Source: CAYLZW01 sp964388085
Lineage (GTDB): Bacteria; Myxococcota; UBA727; CAYLZW01
Assembly: GCA_964388085.1 (NCBI GenBank)
Contig: CAYLZW010000030.1
Location: forward strand, 1 to 33,819
DNA: 33,819 nucleotides
Reading direction: 5' to 3'
Shown: positions 8,436 to 17,099 of the stretch, in pieces
Position numbering within the stretch: the stretch's first letter is position 1
Layout: the number at the start of each line of letters is the position of its first letter
Position numbers and translations under genes: made by a program
Notes under the pieces: generated by a model
What the model was told of the DNA's origin: nothing
What the model saw: the letters and a program-made list of their open reading frames with translations, nothing else
The model's database searches: none

Positions 8436-8822
8436 ATGCGTCATTACCTCTCTCTCCTCGTCGTCCTCTTGCTCGCCGCGCTCGGCTGTACGCCCGACGC
8501 CACGGCGGGGGACGCGGGTGCCGGCGGCGCGCGCGAGCTGCCCACCTATCGCGGCGATCGTCCGGTCTCCGACGCTGGGGCGAGCGACCACGACGGTGGG
8601 CCGGCCGACGCGGGCGTCCACGACGACGACGGCGGCGTGAGCGGCGGCTGCGTGCCGGAGATCTCCGGCGCGCGCTTCGGCGTCTGCGCCGGGCGGATGA
8701 CGACGATCGAGCGCGACGCCGAGGGAGCGCGCTTTGGCGTCACGGGCACCTTCGAGCGCGCGCCGGCGACGACCGGGGCTGGGCGCTTCGGCGTCACGGG
8801 AGGCGAGATTCATGTTCCTTGA
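8436..8822 (+). CDS. Small lipoprotein with repeated ARFGV motif
   Basis: 128 residues. MRHYLSLLVVLLLAALGC is a type II signal peptide with lipobox LAALGC and acylated Cys at 18. An Asp/Gly/Ala-rich linker follows (about residues 20-68), then a short C-terminal part in which a motif recurs three times: 'GARFGVCAG', 'GARFGVTG' and 'GRFGVTGG'. The function is unknown. The stop codon overlaps the start of the collagen-like gene by 11 bp, so the two are probably translated together. An in-frame ATG at 8334 would add 34 residues without a signal peptide, so 8436 is preferred. Confidence 0.7.
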   Translation: MRHYLSLLVVLLLAALGCTPDATAGDAGAGGARELPTYRGDRPVSDAGASDHDGGPADAGVHDDDGGVSGGCVPEISGARFGVCAGRMTTIERDAEGARFGVTGTFERAPATTGAGRFGVTGGEIHVP

Positions 8823-10008
8823 GCGCACACAGGCTTTGACGCTGGCGACGCTGCTGTTGACGTCGCTCGTTGGCGCCGTCGCGCACGCGGCGACGCCCGA
8901 GCAGGTCATCTACCGCGGCACGCTCACCGACGAGGGCGCGCCGGCGGCGAGCGGCAGCTACCACTTGCGCTTCTCGCTCTACGACGCCGAGTCGGGGGGC
9001 ACGCTCTTGAGCGAGCTCGACGCCAGCAGCGTCGTCGTCACGGACGGCGCCTTCCAGGCGGACATCGGCGCGCTGTTCCCGGTCTCGGCCGCGGCCGCGT
9101 GGCTCGAGATCGCCGTGCAGGTGCCGGGCGAAGACACCTTCGACGTGCTGCCGCGCCTGGCGGTGAACGCGGTCCCCTTCGCGGTGCGCGCGAGCTACGC
9201 GGACGTCGCCGACGCCGTCGCCTGGACGAGCGTGCTCGATCGGCCCGAGCCGCTCCAGGGAGAGCCAGGGGCTCCGGGCGCGCAGGGGCCGGAGGGTCCG
9301 CAAGGCCCGGCGGGGGCGCAGGGGATCCAGGGCGAGACGGGAGCGACGGGAGCGACCGGGGCGACGGGAGCGACGGGAGCGACCGGGCCCGAAGGACCGC
9401 AAGGCCCGCGGGGGCTCCCCGGTGAGTCTGTCGTCGGCACGTCGCTGGCCGCGGGCCACCCGAGCTGTGCCTACGGCGGCAGCTCCTTCAGCGTCGGCGG
9501 CACGACGACGTTCGCGTGCAACGGCGCTCCCGGCGGGGACGGGCAGGACGGCGCGCAGGGGCCGCCAGGGCCCGCGGGGCCGGGCGGGATCATCGAGAGC
9601 TCCACGTGCATCGCGACGCAAGACCTGACCTCGACGTGCACGAACTATAGCTGCGGCGTCATCAGCATCACGGTGCCCGGCCCCGGCAAGATCGCCGTGC
9701 GGGCCAACGCGACCGTTCGAATCCACCACACGCAAGGCACAGACGATTTTCTCCGCGTCGGCATCGGCGCGAACGTGAGCGACTGTGGCAGCCCCTACAC
9801 GGTGCATCGGCACGTGGTGCCGGCGAGCTGGCCGAGCCACGGGCGGAACGAGCACACCGCCTTCCTGGAGCACGTGTTCAGCGTGGCGGCGGCGGGCACG
9901 TACACCTACTACCTGAATGGGCAGATGAGCACCGGAGCCAGCACCGTCGTCGGCGAGACCGACGAATTCTATTGGGGCGCGATGACCGCCCAATTCATTC
10001 CCGAGTGA
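8812..10008 (+). CDS. Secreted collagen-like (Gly-X-Y) protein
   Basis: 398 residues. A Sec signal peptide covers about residues 1-26, ending 'GAVAHA'. Residues 27-140 form a beta-rich domain ('VIYRGTLTDEGAPAASGSYHLRFSLYD') of a kind often found N-terminal to collagen stretches in secreted myxobacterial proteins. Residues 150-206 are 19 Gly-X-Y triplets, including five consecutive Gly-Ala-Thr units. A shorter Gly-rich stretch ('GAPGGDGQDGAQGPPGPAG') follows, and the C-terminal domain of about 140 residues has several cysteines and probably forms a trimeric beta head. It is likely a surface or extracellular fibre. The start overlaps the upstream lipoprotein gene. The repeated GAT codons are a likely site of slippage length variation. 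Confidence 0.85.
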   Translation: MFLERTQALTLATLLLTSLVGAVAHAATPEQVIYRGTLTDEGAPAASGSYHLRFSLYDAESGGTLLSELDASSVVVTDGAFQADIGALFPVSAAAAWLEIAVQVPGEDTFDVLPRLAVNAVPFAVRASYADVADAVAWTSVLDRPEPLQGEPGAPGAQGPEGPQGPAGAQGIQGETGATGATGATGATGATGPEGPQGPRGLPGESVVGTSLAAGHPSCAYGGSSFSVGGTTTFACNGAPGGDGQDGAQGPPGPAGPGGIIESSTCIATQDLTSTCTNYSCGVISITVPGPGKIAVRANATVRIHHTQGTDDFLRVGIGANVSDCGSPYTVHRHVVPASWPSHGRNEHTAFLEHVFSVAAAGTYTYYLNGQMSTGASTVVGETDEFYWGAMTAQFIPE

Positions 10009-10069
10009 TCGGGGGCCCGGCGGCGGAGATCTTGCGCCGCGCGCTCGCGTGGGCGGTAGGCTCGCCAGC

Positions 10070-11449
10070 ATGACGCGTCTCCCGCTCGGCCTCTCCCTCG
10101 TCCTGCTCTCGCTCGTGGCGCTCGGCTGTCCCCGCGAGGCGGCTGCACCAGCGGCCGCGCCGCCGGCACACCCGACGCCGGTGACAGCGCCGGCCGAGAA
10201 GGCGGCCGTGGCCACGTCGTCCGTCTCGTTCCTCAGCGACGACTGGCAGGCCGCCAAGGAGCGCGCCGCGGCCGAGGGCAAGCTCGTGTTCATCGACGCC
10301 TGGGCGCCCTGGTGTCACACCTGCTGGAGCATGAAGCGCGAGGTGCTGCACGACGAGAGCCTCGCGCGCTTCGAGGGGCGCTACGTCTTCCTCGAGATCG
10401 ACACGGACCGGCCGGAGAACGCGCGCATCAACGCACAGCTCCCCATCCGCGTGTGGCCGACGTTCTTCGTCGTCGATCCCGTGCGCGAGGTCATCCTCTC
10501 CGCGCACGGCGGCGCCATGTCTTTGCCCGAGACCGTGGCCTTCCTCGAGCGCGGCCTCGCCTCTCGCTCGGGCGGCGGCGCCGTCGACGCGGCGCTCCTG
10601 GGCGCCTACCGGCTCTGGCGAGAAGGAGACGCCAAGGCGGCGGCCGAGCGCTTCTCCGAGGTGGCGAAGCAGCAGAGCCCGCGCCGTAGCGAAGCGGTGC
10701 ACAGCGCCGCGCGAGCGTTTCGGCACGCCAATGAGAACGCGCGCTGCGCGCGGGTCGCGCTCGAGCACCTTGGCGACGTTGAGGGCTCCGCCGCGCTCGG
10801 CGATCTCGCGAGCTTCCTGCTCATCTGCAGCGGCAAGCTCGACGACAAAGACCCGCTGAAGGCAGAGGCCCGCGAGGCGGCGCGCGCGAAGCTGCAGGCG
10901 CTCGTCGACAAGCCGGCGCCGGGGGCCTCCGTCGATGACCAGGCCGACGTGATGCACAACCTCGCCGACGTCTACGAGCAGCTCGGGCAGGCCGACAAGG
11001 CCCGCGCGCTCCACGAGCGGCGCCTCGCGCTGATGGAGCAGGACGCGGCGCGCGGCAAGACGCCCATCGAGCAGCGCGTCCACGACTACGCGCGCATGAA
11101 CAGCTACCTCGCGCTCGGGCGTGGCGACGAGGCGGTCGCGCTCCTGCAAATGCGCGTGGGCCAGCTCCCGGACGATTACGAGGCGCACGCTCGGCTGGCC
11201 TCCGTGCTGCACACCCTGAAGCGTGACGACGAGGCGCTCCCCGTCGCGGAGAAGGCCGTGGCGCTCTCCTATGGGCCGCGCCGCCTGCGCTATTTGAAGC
11301 TGCTCGCCGACGTGCGTGGCCAAAAGGGAGACGCGGCCGGGAGGCGCGCCGCGCTCGAGGAGCTGCTGAAGGACAACGAGGCCCTGCCGGAGCCGATGCG
11401 CCTCCATGACGTCGCCGCCGCGGCCCGGGCGGCGCTCGCCGAGAAGTAG
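10070..11449 (+). CDS. Thioredoxin-fold lipoprotein with TPR region
   Basis: 459 residues. The signal peptide has lipobox VALGC (Cys20) and is followed by an Ala/Pro-rich linker. Residues 55-170 form a thioredoxin-like domain of the DsbD-gamma/thioredoxin_7 type, with the redox motif 'WAPWCHTC' (C82, C85) and a cis-proline segment 'VWPTFFVVD'. The rest is helical and TPR-like ('MHNLADVYEQLGQADKARALHERRL', 'YEAHARLASVLHTLKRDDEALPVAEKAV'). It probably acts as a membrane-anchored periplasmic thiol-disulfide protein that docks partners through the TPRs. ATG at 10070 gives the lipoprotein signal directly. An in-frame start at 10049 adds only seven residues. Confidence 0.88.
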   Translation: MTRLPLGLSLVLLSLVALGCPREAAAPAAAPPAHPTPVTAPAEKAAVATSSVSFLSDDWQAAKERAAAEGKLVFIDAWAPWCHTCWSMKREVLHDESLARFEGRYVFLEIDTDRPENARINAQLPIRVWPTFFVVDPVREVILSAHGGAMSLPETVAFLERGLASRSGGGAVDAALLGAYRLWREGDAKAAAERFSEVAKQQSPRRSEAVHSAARAFRHANENARCARVALEHLGDVEGSAALGDLASFLLICSGKLDDKDPLKAEAREAARAKLQALVDKPAPGASVDDQADVMHNLADVYEQLGQADKARALHERRLALMEQDAARGKTPIEQRVHDYARMNSYLALGRGDEAVALLQMRVGQLPDDYEAHARLASVLHTLKRDDEALPVAEKAVALSYGPRRLRYLKLLADVRGQKGDAAGRRAALEELLKDNEALPEPMRLHDVAAAARAALAEK

Positions 11450-11486
11450 CCGCGCGACGGCCGCGACGTCACGCGGGCCTCGCCGT

Positions 11487-11504
11487 GGGACGGTCCCATG
11501 GGAC
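11487..11504. promoter_or_regulatory. Overlapping GGGAC/GTCCC palindromes upstream of the RCC1 gene
   Basis: GGGAC-G-GTCCC (11487-11497) overlaps the perfect 12-bp palindrome GTCCCATGGGAC (11493-11504), giving three alternating half-sites. It lies 38 bp after the thioredoxin gene and 78 bp before the RCC1 lipoprotein start. It could be an operator or an attenuator hairpin. There is no T-run for a classical terminator. Confidence 0.3.
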
Positions 11505-11581
11505 GCACCCGCCGCGCGCGTGACTCCGCGCGATGGCGGACGTCGACGCGGGGCCGCCTCGGCTACGGTATCCTCCACGAG

Positions 11582-13795
11582 ATGCGCGGCCCTCTCTCGA
11601 TCCTGCTGCTCACGGCCGTCGCCTTCGCCACGGCGCCCGGGTGCGTGCTGCGGCCCGGGCTCGCGGGGCGAGCGTGCGACGACGCGCATGGCTGCGTCGA
11701 GGGCTTTCACTGCAGCGAGGGCGTCTGCGTCTCGGGCGATCCGCCGTCGACGCTCGCGGACGCGGGGCAGCCTGCCGGGAGGGACGGCGGCGACGTGGAC
11801 GGTGGCGGCGAGGTGCTGGATGGAGGCGGCGAGGTGCCGGATGGAGGCGGGAGCGTGTCGTCGTGCCCCGCGCCACCGACGCCGGACGCCTCCTGGCTCG
11901 ACTGGTTCACGGCGACGCCCACGACGGTGAAGCCGGGCGGCTCGGTGCATATCTCCTGGCACGCTCCGGCGATGGACGAGTGCTCGCTGCTCTCTCCGTT
12001 TGTGCCCGACGCCCCTTTCCCCGGCGACGCGCAGATGAATTTCGACGTGCCCGTGTCCCGCTCCTCGACCTTCATCCTGCGCTGCCAGGTCGGGAGCGTG
12101 ACGAAGGAGGCCTCCCTCGTCGTGCCCGTGGGCCCGGCCATCCTCGACCTCGGGCTCGCCGGCCGCCGCACTTGTGTCGTCGTGGAGGGAGGCGTCGTGC
12201 GCTGCTGGGGAGACCTGAACGGCACATCGCTGATTGGCGGGACGGACGGCCCGCAGGTCTCGCTCGGCACGCTCGAGAGCGAGACCGGCGACGGGCTGTA
12301 CCGCGCCTCCCTCGCGGACGGTGACGGGAGCGAGCCCCGCGCCCGGCGAATCATCCTCGGCCGCTACCACGCCTGCGCGGCGCTCGACGACGGGCGGCTC
12401 AAATGTTTCGGCCTGAATAGCAGCGGACAGCTCGGCGTCGAGTCGAGGACCTCGTTCTGGCCCTCGCTCGGGTGGAATATGCTGGCCGACGTGCGGCTCG
12501 GCGCGCGCGAGCTTCACGACGTCGCGCTTGGCGGTCACCACACCTGCGTCGCGTTCGCCGGCGGCGAGGTCGGCTGCTTCGGCTCGGAGGGCTCCGGACG
12601 CCTCGGGTCGCCGCACGACGGCGGCGTCGGCGGCGACCCGGGCACCATGGGCAGCGCGCTGCCGACGCTCGTGCTCGACGACGAGGCCGGCGTGGCGGCC
12701 ATCACGGCGGGCTGGTCGCACACCTGCGCGCTCCTCGACGATGGCCGCGTCAAGTGTTGGGGGCTGAACAGCGGCGGCCAGCTCGGGCTCGGCGACAAGG
12801 CCACGCGCGGCGACGCGGTGGGCGAGGTCGGGCCAAGCCTGTCCGCGGTCGACCTCGGCGGCGCGGCGAGCGCGGTGGCCGCCACGTCGGAGCCCACCTG
12901 CGCGCTCCTCGCCGACGCGACGGTCAAGTGCTGGGGGAAGAACCGCTACGGCGCGCTCGGTCAGGGCACCGTCGACGACATCGGTGACGACCCCGGTGAG
13001 CTCGGGGGCGCGCTCGCTCCCATCGTGCTCGGCGCCGGCGTGGTGCCCGCGCAGCTCGCCGTCGGGGACGACTTCGCGTGCGTGCTGACGCCGACCGGAG
13101 AGATGAAGTGCTGGGGCAACAACGCGAGCGGCCGGCTCGGCCTCGGCGACGTGGCCAGCCGCGGCGACGCGGCCGGCGAGATGGGCGACGCTCTGCCCTT
13201 CGTCGACGTGGGCGGCGCCGTGCGCCGGGTCGAGCTCGGCAGCGAGCACGCCTGCGCGCTGCTGCTAGACGGCCGGCTGAAGTGTTGGGGCGACAACCAA
13301 TACGGCCAGCTCGGCCTCGGCGACGACGAGCACCGCGGCGACGGGCCCGGCGAGATGGGCGAGGATCTCCCCGCGGTCGACGTCGGCTCGCTCGTCCCGG
13401 AGATGTTCACGCTCGAGGGCGCGATGGCGGCGCTCGAGCGCTCGGGCTGCACGGCTTGCCACGCGGCGGCGCTGCCTCCTGCCTCGCGCGCCGCGCCGCC
13501 GCTCGACGGCTGCGCCCCGGAGCTGGCCGACGCCGGCGCTTACCCGCTCGAGGGGGTCGACCCGACGAGCGAAGCAGGCGCGCGGCGCTGTTTTGCGTGG
13601 CACGTGACCGAGGAGTGCGTCGAGGGAGCCGCGGGCCCGATGCGCCGGATCGATCCGACGCGGCCCGAGCACAGCCTCTTGCTGCGTGCGCCGGAGGGCG
13701 CAGGGCACCCGACCGAGGGGCGCTTCGCCGACGTCATGCCCGGCAGCGACCACGCCTACCTGTTTCATTGGATCGCCGGCGGCGCGCTGCGCTGA
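11582..13795 (+). CDS. RCC1-repeat lipoprotein with C-terminal CxxCH module
   Basis: 737 residues. The signal peptide ends 'ATAPGC' (Cys21, a weaker lipobox). A Cys-rich segment ('CDDAHGCVEGFHCSEGVC') and a Gly/Asp linker with internal repeats ('GGGEVLDGGGEVPDGGG') follow. From about residue 185 there are at least six RCC1-like blades of the form 'HTCALLDDGRVKCWGLNSGGQLGLGD', which should make a seven-bladed propeller. The C-terminal 120 residues begin with 'SGCTACH' (C623, C626, H627), a heme c attachment motif, and end in a pattern seen in predicted cytochromes: 'DPTRPEHSLLLRAPEGAGHP' then 'YLFHWIAGGALR'. So a putative cell-surface propeller is fused to a possible mono-heme domain. No axial methionine has been proven. 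The gene ends 8 bp from a convergent gene. Confidence 0.88.
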   Translation: MRGPLSILLLTAVAFATAPGCVLRPGLAGRACDDAHGCVEGFHCSEGVCVSGDPPSTLADAGQPAGRDGGDVDGGGEVLDGGGEVPDGGGSVSSCPAPPTPDASWLDWFTATPTTVKPGGSVHISWHAPAMDECSLLSPFVPDAPFPGDAQMNFDVPVSRSSTFILRCQVGSVTKEASLVVPVGPAILDLGLAGRRTCVVVEGGVVRCWGDLNGTSLIGGTDGPQVSLGTLESETGDGLYRASLADGDGSEPRARRIILGRYHACAALDDGRLKCFGLNSSGQLGVESRTSFWPSLGWNMLADVRLGARELHDVALGGHHTCVAFAGGEVGCFGSEGSGRLGSPHDGGVGGDPGTMGSALPTLVLDDEAGVAAITAGWSHTCALLDDGRVKCWGLNSGGQLGLGDKATRGDAVGEVGPSLSAVDLGGAASAVAATSEPTCALLADATVKCWGKNRYGALGQGTVDDIGDDPGELGGALAPIVLGAGVVPAQLAVGDDFACVLTPTGEMKCWGNNASGRLGLGDVASRGDAAGEMGDALPFVDVGGAVRRVELGSEHACALLLDGRLKCWGDNQYGQLGLGDDEHRGDGPGEMGEDLPAVDVGSLVPEMFTLEGAMAALERSGCTACHAAALPPASRAAPPLDGCAPELADAGAYPLEGVDPTSEAGARRCFAWHVTEECVEGAAGPMRRIDPTRPEHSLLLRAPEGAGHPTEGRFADVMPGSDHAYLFHWIAGGALR

Positions 13796-13803
13796 CGAGC
13801 TGC

Positions 13804-14277
13804 TCACACCGAATACAACCAACCAAACATTCCACCATAAACCAGGTGCGACAAAATCACGACCAACGGAGTGCGCGGCCCGTAATGCAGGGCGAAGAAC
13901 CCCGGCGGCTCCAGGCGCCTCCTCGACGTCGGCCCACCCCGCTCGGTCGCCATGTGCGGATGCAGCCCCGGCATGATCTCGACCCCGATGGTGAGCACCG
14001 CGATCGCGTGCACCAGGCCGAACAGCGCACCGAGCCCAGCCGTCGCCGTGCCCAGCACGTGGAACATGGCCACGTAGAACAGCAAGAAGAGCTGGCCGAA
14101 GGCGAGGTGGCCGAAGAAGCCGTACAGCTTCGCGCGTGATCGGCTCGTCGTGAACATGCTGCCGACGAGGTAGGGCAGGCCCATGCGGGTGACGCCGAGC
14201 CCCTGCGCGCCGCTCACGATCACCGTCATGACCAGCGTCGAGAGCAACCCGAAGACGAACCAGTGCCACACGTTCAC
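13804..14277 (-). CDS. Small integral membrane protein, unrecognised
   Basis: 157 residues with about four hydrophobic segments: 5-25 ('HWFVFGLLSTLVMTVIV'), about 54-75 ('GFFGHLAFGQLFLLFYVAMFH'), about 80-100 ('GLGALFGLVHAIAVLTIGVEI') and about 137-157 ('LVVILSHLVYGGMFGWLYSV'). A loop with 'HPHMATERGGPTSRRR' separates the last two. I do not recognise the family. The start is GTG at 14277, which overlaps the stop of the upstream GH15 gene as GTGA, so translation is probably coupled. The stop is 8 bp from the convergent RCC1 gene, with no room for separate terminators. Confidence 0.75.
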   Translation of the reverse strand: MNVWHWFVFGLLSTLVMTVIVSGAQGLGVTRMGLPYLVGSMFTTSRSRAKLYGFFGHLAFGQLFLLFYVAMFHVLGTATAGLGALFGLVHAIAVLTIGVEIMPGLHPHMATERGGPTSRRRLEPPGFFALHYGPRTPLVVILSHLVYGGMFGWLYSV

Positions 14278-16166
14278 AGTTGCATCCCTCGCTCTTCGTG
14301 CCGGCGCGGCGGCTGCACACGATGATGCCCATCGCCGGCGACCTCGACCTTGGCGCGCTCCTCGATGCGCAGCGCCGCGTTGATGACGCCGACGTGCGAG
14401 AAGCCCTGCGGGAAATTGCCGAGCAGCTCTCCCGTCGACGGATCGACCTCCTCGGCGAGCAGGCCGACGTCATTGGCGTAGGAGCAGGCGGCCTCGAAGG
14501 TCGCCACCGCCTCGTCGAGCGTGCCGCAGCCCATGGCGAGCAGCTCGGCCATCCAGAAGGCGCAGATGATGAAGCAGCCCTCCGTCCCGATGCTCTGCTC
14601 ATAGCGATAGACGAGCCCCTCCTTGGGCGACAGCCGCTCGCGGATGCGCTCGTAGGTGTGCCGCATGCGGGGCGACCGTGCGTCGATCAGCTCGCTGAGG
14701 GGCAGCGTCAGCAGCGCCGCGTCCACGCGGTCGCCGTCGAAGGTCTGCACGTAGGAGCGGATGTCGTCGTTGTAGCCGTGCTGTTCGAGCGCGCTCATGA
14801 TGAGGTCGCGGTTCTTGCGAAAGAGCTCGACCGGCAGGCGCTTCGCCTTGCCGCGCTCGTGCATCTCGAGGATCGAGCGCAGGGCCACGGCGCACATCGC
14901 CTTCGAGTGCGTGTGGTGTCGCTTGCCGTAGCGCGGCTCCCAGATGCCCTCGTCGGGGCGCTCCCAGTTGCGGCAGACCCACGCTCCGAAGCTCACGAGC
15001 ATGCGCGCCGTGTCGCGGTCGAGGGCGCCGCCGCGCCTCGTGACCTCGAGCGCGCTCTCCGTCACCTCGCCGTAGCCGTCGAGCTGCAGTTGTCCGCGCG
15101 CGCCGTTGCCGAAGCGCACCGGCCGCGAGCCGCGGAAGCCATCGAGGTGCGGCAGCAGGCGCTCCGGCGGCGTGGGTCGGCCATAGAGGTCGTACAGCAC
15201 GCCGAGCTTCGAGTGACGACCGCGGCGGGTGGCGTGCAAGAGCCAGCTCACGAAGGCGTGTCCCTCCGCCACGAAGCCGAGCCCGAACAGCGCCCTCGTC
15301 GTGAACGAGGCGTCGCGCACCCAGCAATAGCGATAGTCCCAGTTCAGCGGGCCACCGATGCGCTCGGGCAATGACGTCGTGGGCGCGGCGATGATGGCGC
15401 CGGACGGCGCGAACTGCTGCAGCTTGAGCGCGAGCGCGCTGCGCGACACGAGCTCGCGCCAGGGGCCGTCATAGCGAATCCGCGCCGACCAGTCGCGCCA
15501 CCAACGGACGCTGAGGTCGAGCAGCTCGTCGAGCTCCTCGCCGAGCGCGGGCAGCACACCGGGGCTCTCGTCGAAGTACGCCAGGTTGAAGCGCGCGACC
15601 TCGCCCTGGCGCAGGCGGAAGCGCGCGCGCGCGCTGTCGCTGCCCGTCAGCTCCACGGGCACCTCGGCGCGCAGCGTCGGCACCCGGGCGCCGCCCTCGA
15701 GCCGCACGCCGAGCGGGCCCCGATCCACGAGGCGCCGCTTTCGCCGGCCGAAGTCCGGCCGCGGGCGCAGCGTCATCTCGACGTCGACCACGCCCTCCGT
15801 GCAGCGCGCGATGCGGACGAGGTCCTCCTCGGGCAAGAGCCGCGACTCGAGCTCGGCCTCGGACATGACCGGCATGAAGTCCGTCAGCCGCAAGACGCCC
15901 GTGCTCGTCGTGAACGTGGTCTCGAGCACGTTCGTTCCGGGCCGATAGCGGCGCCGCACCGAGGCCCGCTCCCGTGGGGCGATGCGCCACGCTCCGCCCA
16001 GCTCCTCGTCGAGCAGCGCGCCGAACAGCGGCGCGGCGTCGAAGCGCGGCCAGCACAGCCAGTCCACGGAGCCGTCGCGCGAGACCAGCGCGGCCGCTCT
16101 GCAATCGCCGATCACCGCGTAGTCACCGATCTTGCGCTGCTGCATGGCACCCGCCATGCGCTGCAA
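14274..16166 (-). CDS. Glycoside hydrolase family 15 (trehalase/glucoamylase-like)
   Basis: 630 residues. The N-terminus has the beta-sandwich entry typical of bacterial GH15 enzymes ('KIGDYAVIGDCRAAALVSRDGSVDWLCWPRFD', residues 12-43). An (alpha/alpha)6 barrel follows, with 'LNWDYRYCWVRDASF' (274-288), the catalytic-acid region 'RPDEGIWEPRYGKRHHTHSKAM' (403-424), and 'EEVDPSTGELLGNFPQGFSH' (572-591) carrying the likely general base. Close relatives include GH15 trehalases of actinobacteria and glucoamylase-like proteins, so it should release glucose from trehalose or small alpha-glucans. The substrate cannot be settled from sequence. No signal peptide is seen, so it is cytoplasmic. Residue M8 is an equally good start. 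The last 25 residues are a basic tail not needed for the fold. Confidence 0.92.
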   Translation of the reverse strand: MQRMAGAMQQRKIGDYAVIGDCRAAALVSRDGSVDWLCWPRFDAAPLFGALLDEELGGAWRIAPRERASVRRRYRPGTNVLETTFTTSTGVLRLTDFMPVMSEAELESRLLPEEDLVRIARCTEGVVDVEMTLRPRPDFGRRKRRLVDRGPLGVRLEGGARVPTLRAEVPVELTGSDSARARFRLRQGEVARFNLAYFDESPGVLPALGEELDELLDLSVRWWRDWSARIRYDGPWRELVSRSALALKLQQFAPSGAIIAAPTTSLPERIGGPLNWDYRYCWVRDASFTTRALFGLGFVAEGHAFVSWLLHATRRGRHSKLGVLYDLYGRPTPPERLLPHLDGFRGSRPVRFGNGARGQLQLDGYGEVTESALEVTRRGGALDRDTARMLVSFGAWVCRNWERPDEGIWEPRYGKRHHTHSKAMCAVALRSILEMHERGKAKRLPVELFRKNRDLIMSALEQHGYNDDIRSYVQTFDGDRVDAALLTLPLSELIDARSPRMRHTYERIRERLSPKEGLVYRYEQSIGTEGCFIICAFWMAELLAMGCGTLDEAVATFEAACSYANDVGLLAEEVDPSTGELLGNFPQGFSHVGVINAALRIEERAKVEVAGDGHHRVQPPRRHEERGMQL

Positions 16167-16202
16167 GACGGTGGCCAGCGTGTCACCCGTGCGCGCGGCA
16201 GC

Positions 16203-17045
16203 TCAGCGGACGACGCGGGAGACGAAGCGCCCGTGCTCGTCCATCACGATGCGCGTGCGCCGCGCGCTGACGAGGTCGCTGCGCTCATGCAGCGGGTCAC
16301 CCGGCAGCGCCAACACGAGCCCGTCGTCGCCGGTGATGAGCGCGGGCTCGATGGCGGACAGCGGTCGCTGCACGGCGGCGGCCGCGGCCTCGACGTCACG
16401 GAAGCCGGCGAGGTCCTCGAGCGTGGCGAGCGTGGGCGGCGCGAGCTGGATCCGTCCGGCGCGGTAGGCGGCGAGCGCCCCCGCCGGCGTGATCCACTCG
16501 CCCTCCGTGGCCTCGTGCAGGTCGACGCGCGGCACCTGGTCCGCGGGCGCGAGAGCGAGGAAGAAGCGCGTGTCGTAGCGCTTCGGCTCGGCCTTTGGGG
16601 TCACCCACCAGGCGAGCGGTCGCAGCGCGTCCACGTCGGCCACCAGCCCCTCGTCGTCGAGCGAGGCGGCGAAGGTGCGCCCTGAGCGCACCCTCTCGAC
16701 CACGCGCGCGGCCGCCGCGGCGCTCACCGGCGCTCCGCTCGTCGTGCGCGCGAGCAGGAGGCCGCACTCCTCGGCCGTCTCGCGCACGGCCGCGACGCAG
16801 TAGGCGGCGGCGCCCTCGTCGTCGATCCCGTCCAGCATCCGGCGCGCCGCCTCGCGCGAGCCGAGGGGCAGGGCGGCGCCCACGACGGCGTCCTCGTCGT
16901 CGACGCGCCCGCCGGGGAACACGTGCGCGCCGGCCATGAAGCCCGAGCGGCCGTGGCGCTTGACGAGGTAGACCTCGAAGCCAGCCTCGCTGGCGCGGCA
17001 GACGACGACGGTAGCGGCGGGTCGAGCGGCGGGAGCTTCGGTCAT
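16203..17045 (-). CDS. Nudix hydrolase with long Nudix-loop insertion
   Basis: 280 residues. The Nudix signature is split: 'FPGGRVDDED' (43-52) and 'AAVRETAEECGLLLA' (85-99), with about 35 residues between. This resembles the NUDT7/NUDT19 branch, whose members hydrolyse CoA esters or related diphosphates. The metal-binding 'RETAEECG' core (88-95) is intact. The C-terminal region ('EWITPAGALAAYRAGRIQLAPPTLATLEDLA') matches the extended C-terminus of this branch. The substrate is unknown. It lies 36 bp upstream of the GH15 gene on the same strand and is divergent from the FHA gene at 17100. Confidence 0.9.
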   Translation of the reverse strand: MTEAPAARPAATVVVCRASEAGFEVYLVKRHGRSGFMAGAHVFPGGRVDDEDAVVGAALPLGSREAARRMLDGIDDEGAAAYCVAAVRETAEECGLLLARTTSGAPVSAAAAARVVERVRSGRTFAASLDDEGLVADVDALRPLAWWVTPKAEPKRYDTRFFLALAPADQVPRVDLHEATEGEWITPAGALAAYRAGRIQLAPPTLATLEDLAGFRDVEAAAAAVQRPLSAIEPALITGDDGLVLALPGDPLHERSDLVSARRTRIVMDEHGRFVSRVVR

Positions 17046-17099
17046 GGCCGGAAGCTACACCCGTGCGCTACGCTTCGTCGTCAGCGCGAGGAGGGGCCC

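Noticed and set aside
9340..9390. Repeated GGAGCGACG units considered as a separate DNA repeat element
   Set aside because: They are the in-frame Gly-Ala-Thr codons of the collagen-like domain, with no sign of an independent element.
9995..13249. A 1084-codon minus-strand frame
   Set aside because: It is antisense to the thioredoxin and RCC1 lipoprotein genes. High G+C leaves the antisense frame open, and its composition (His/Arg/Ala/Val) is typical of such shadows.
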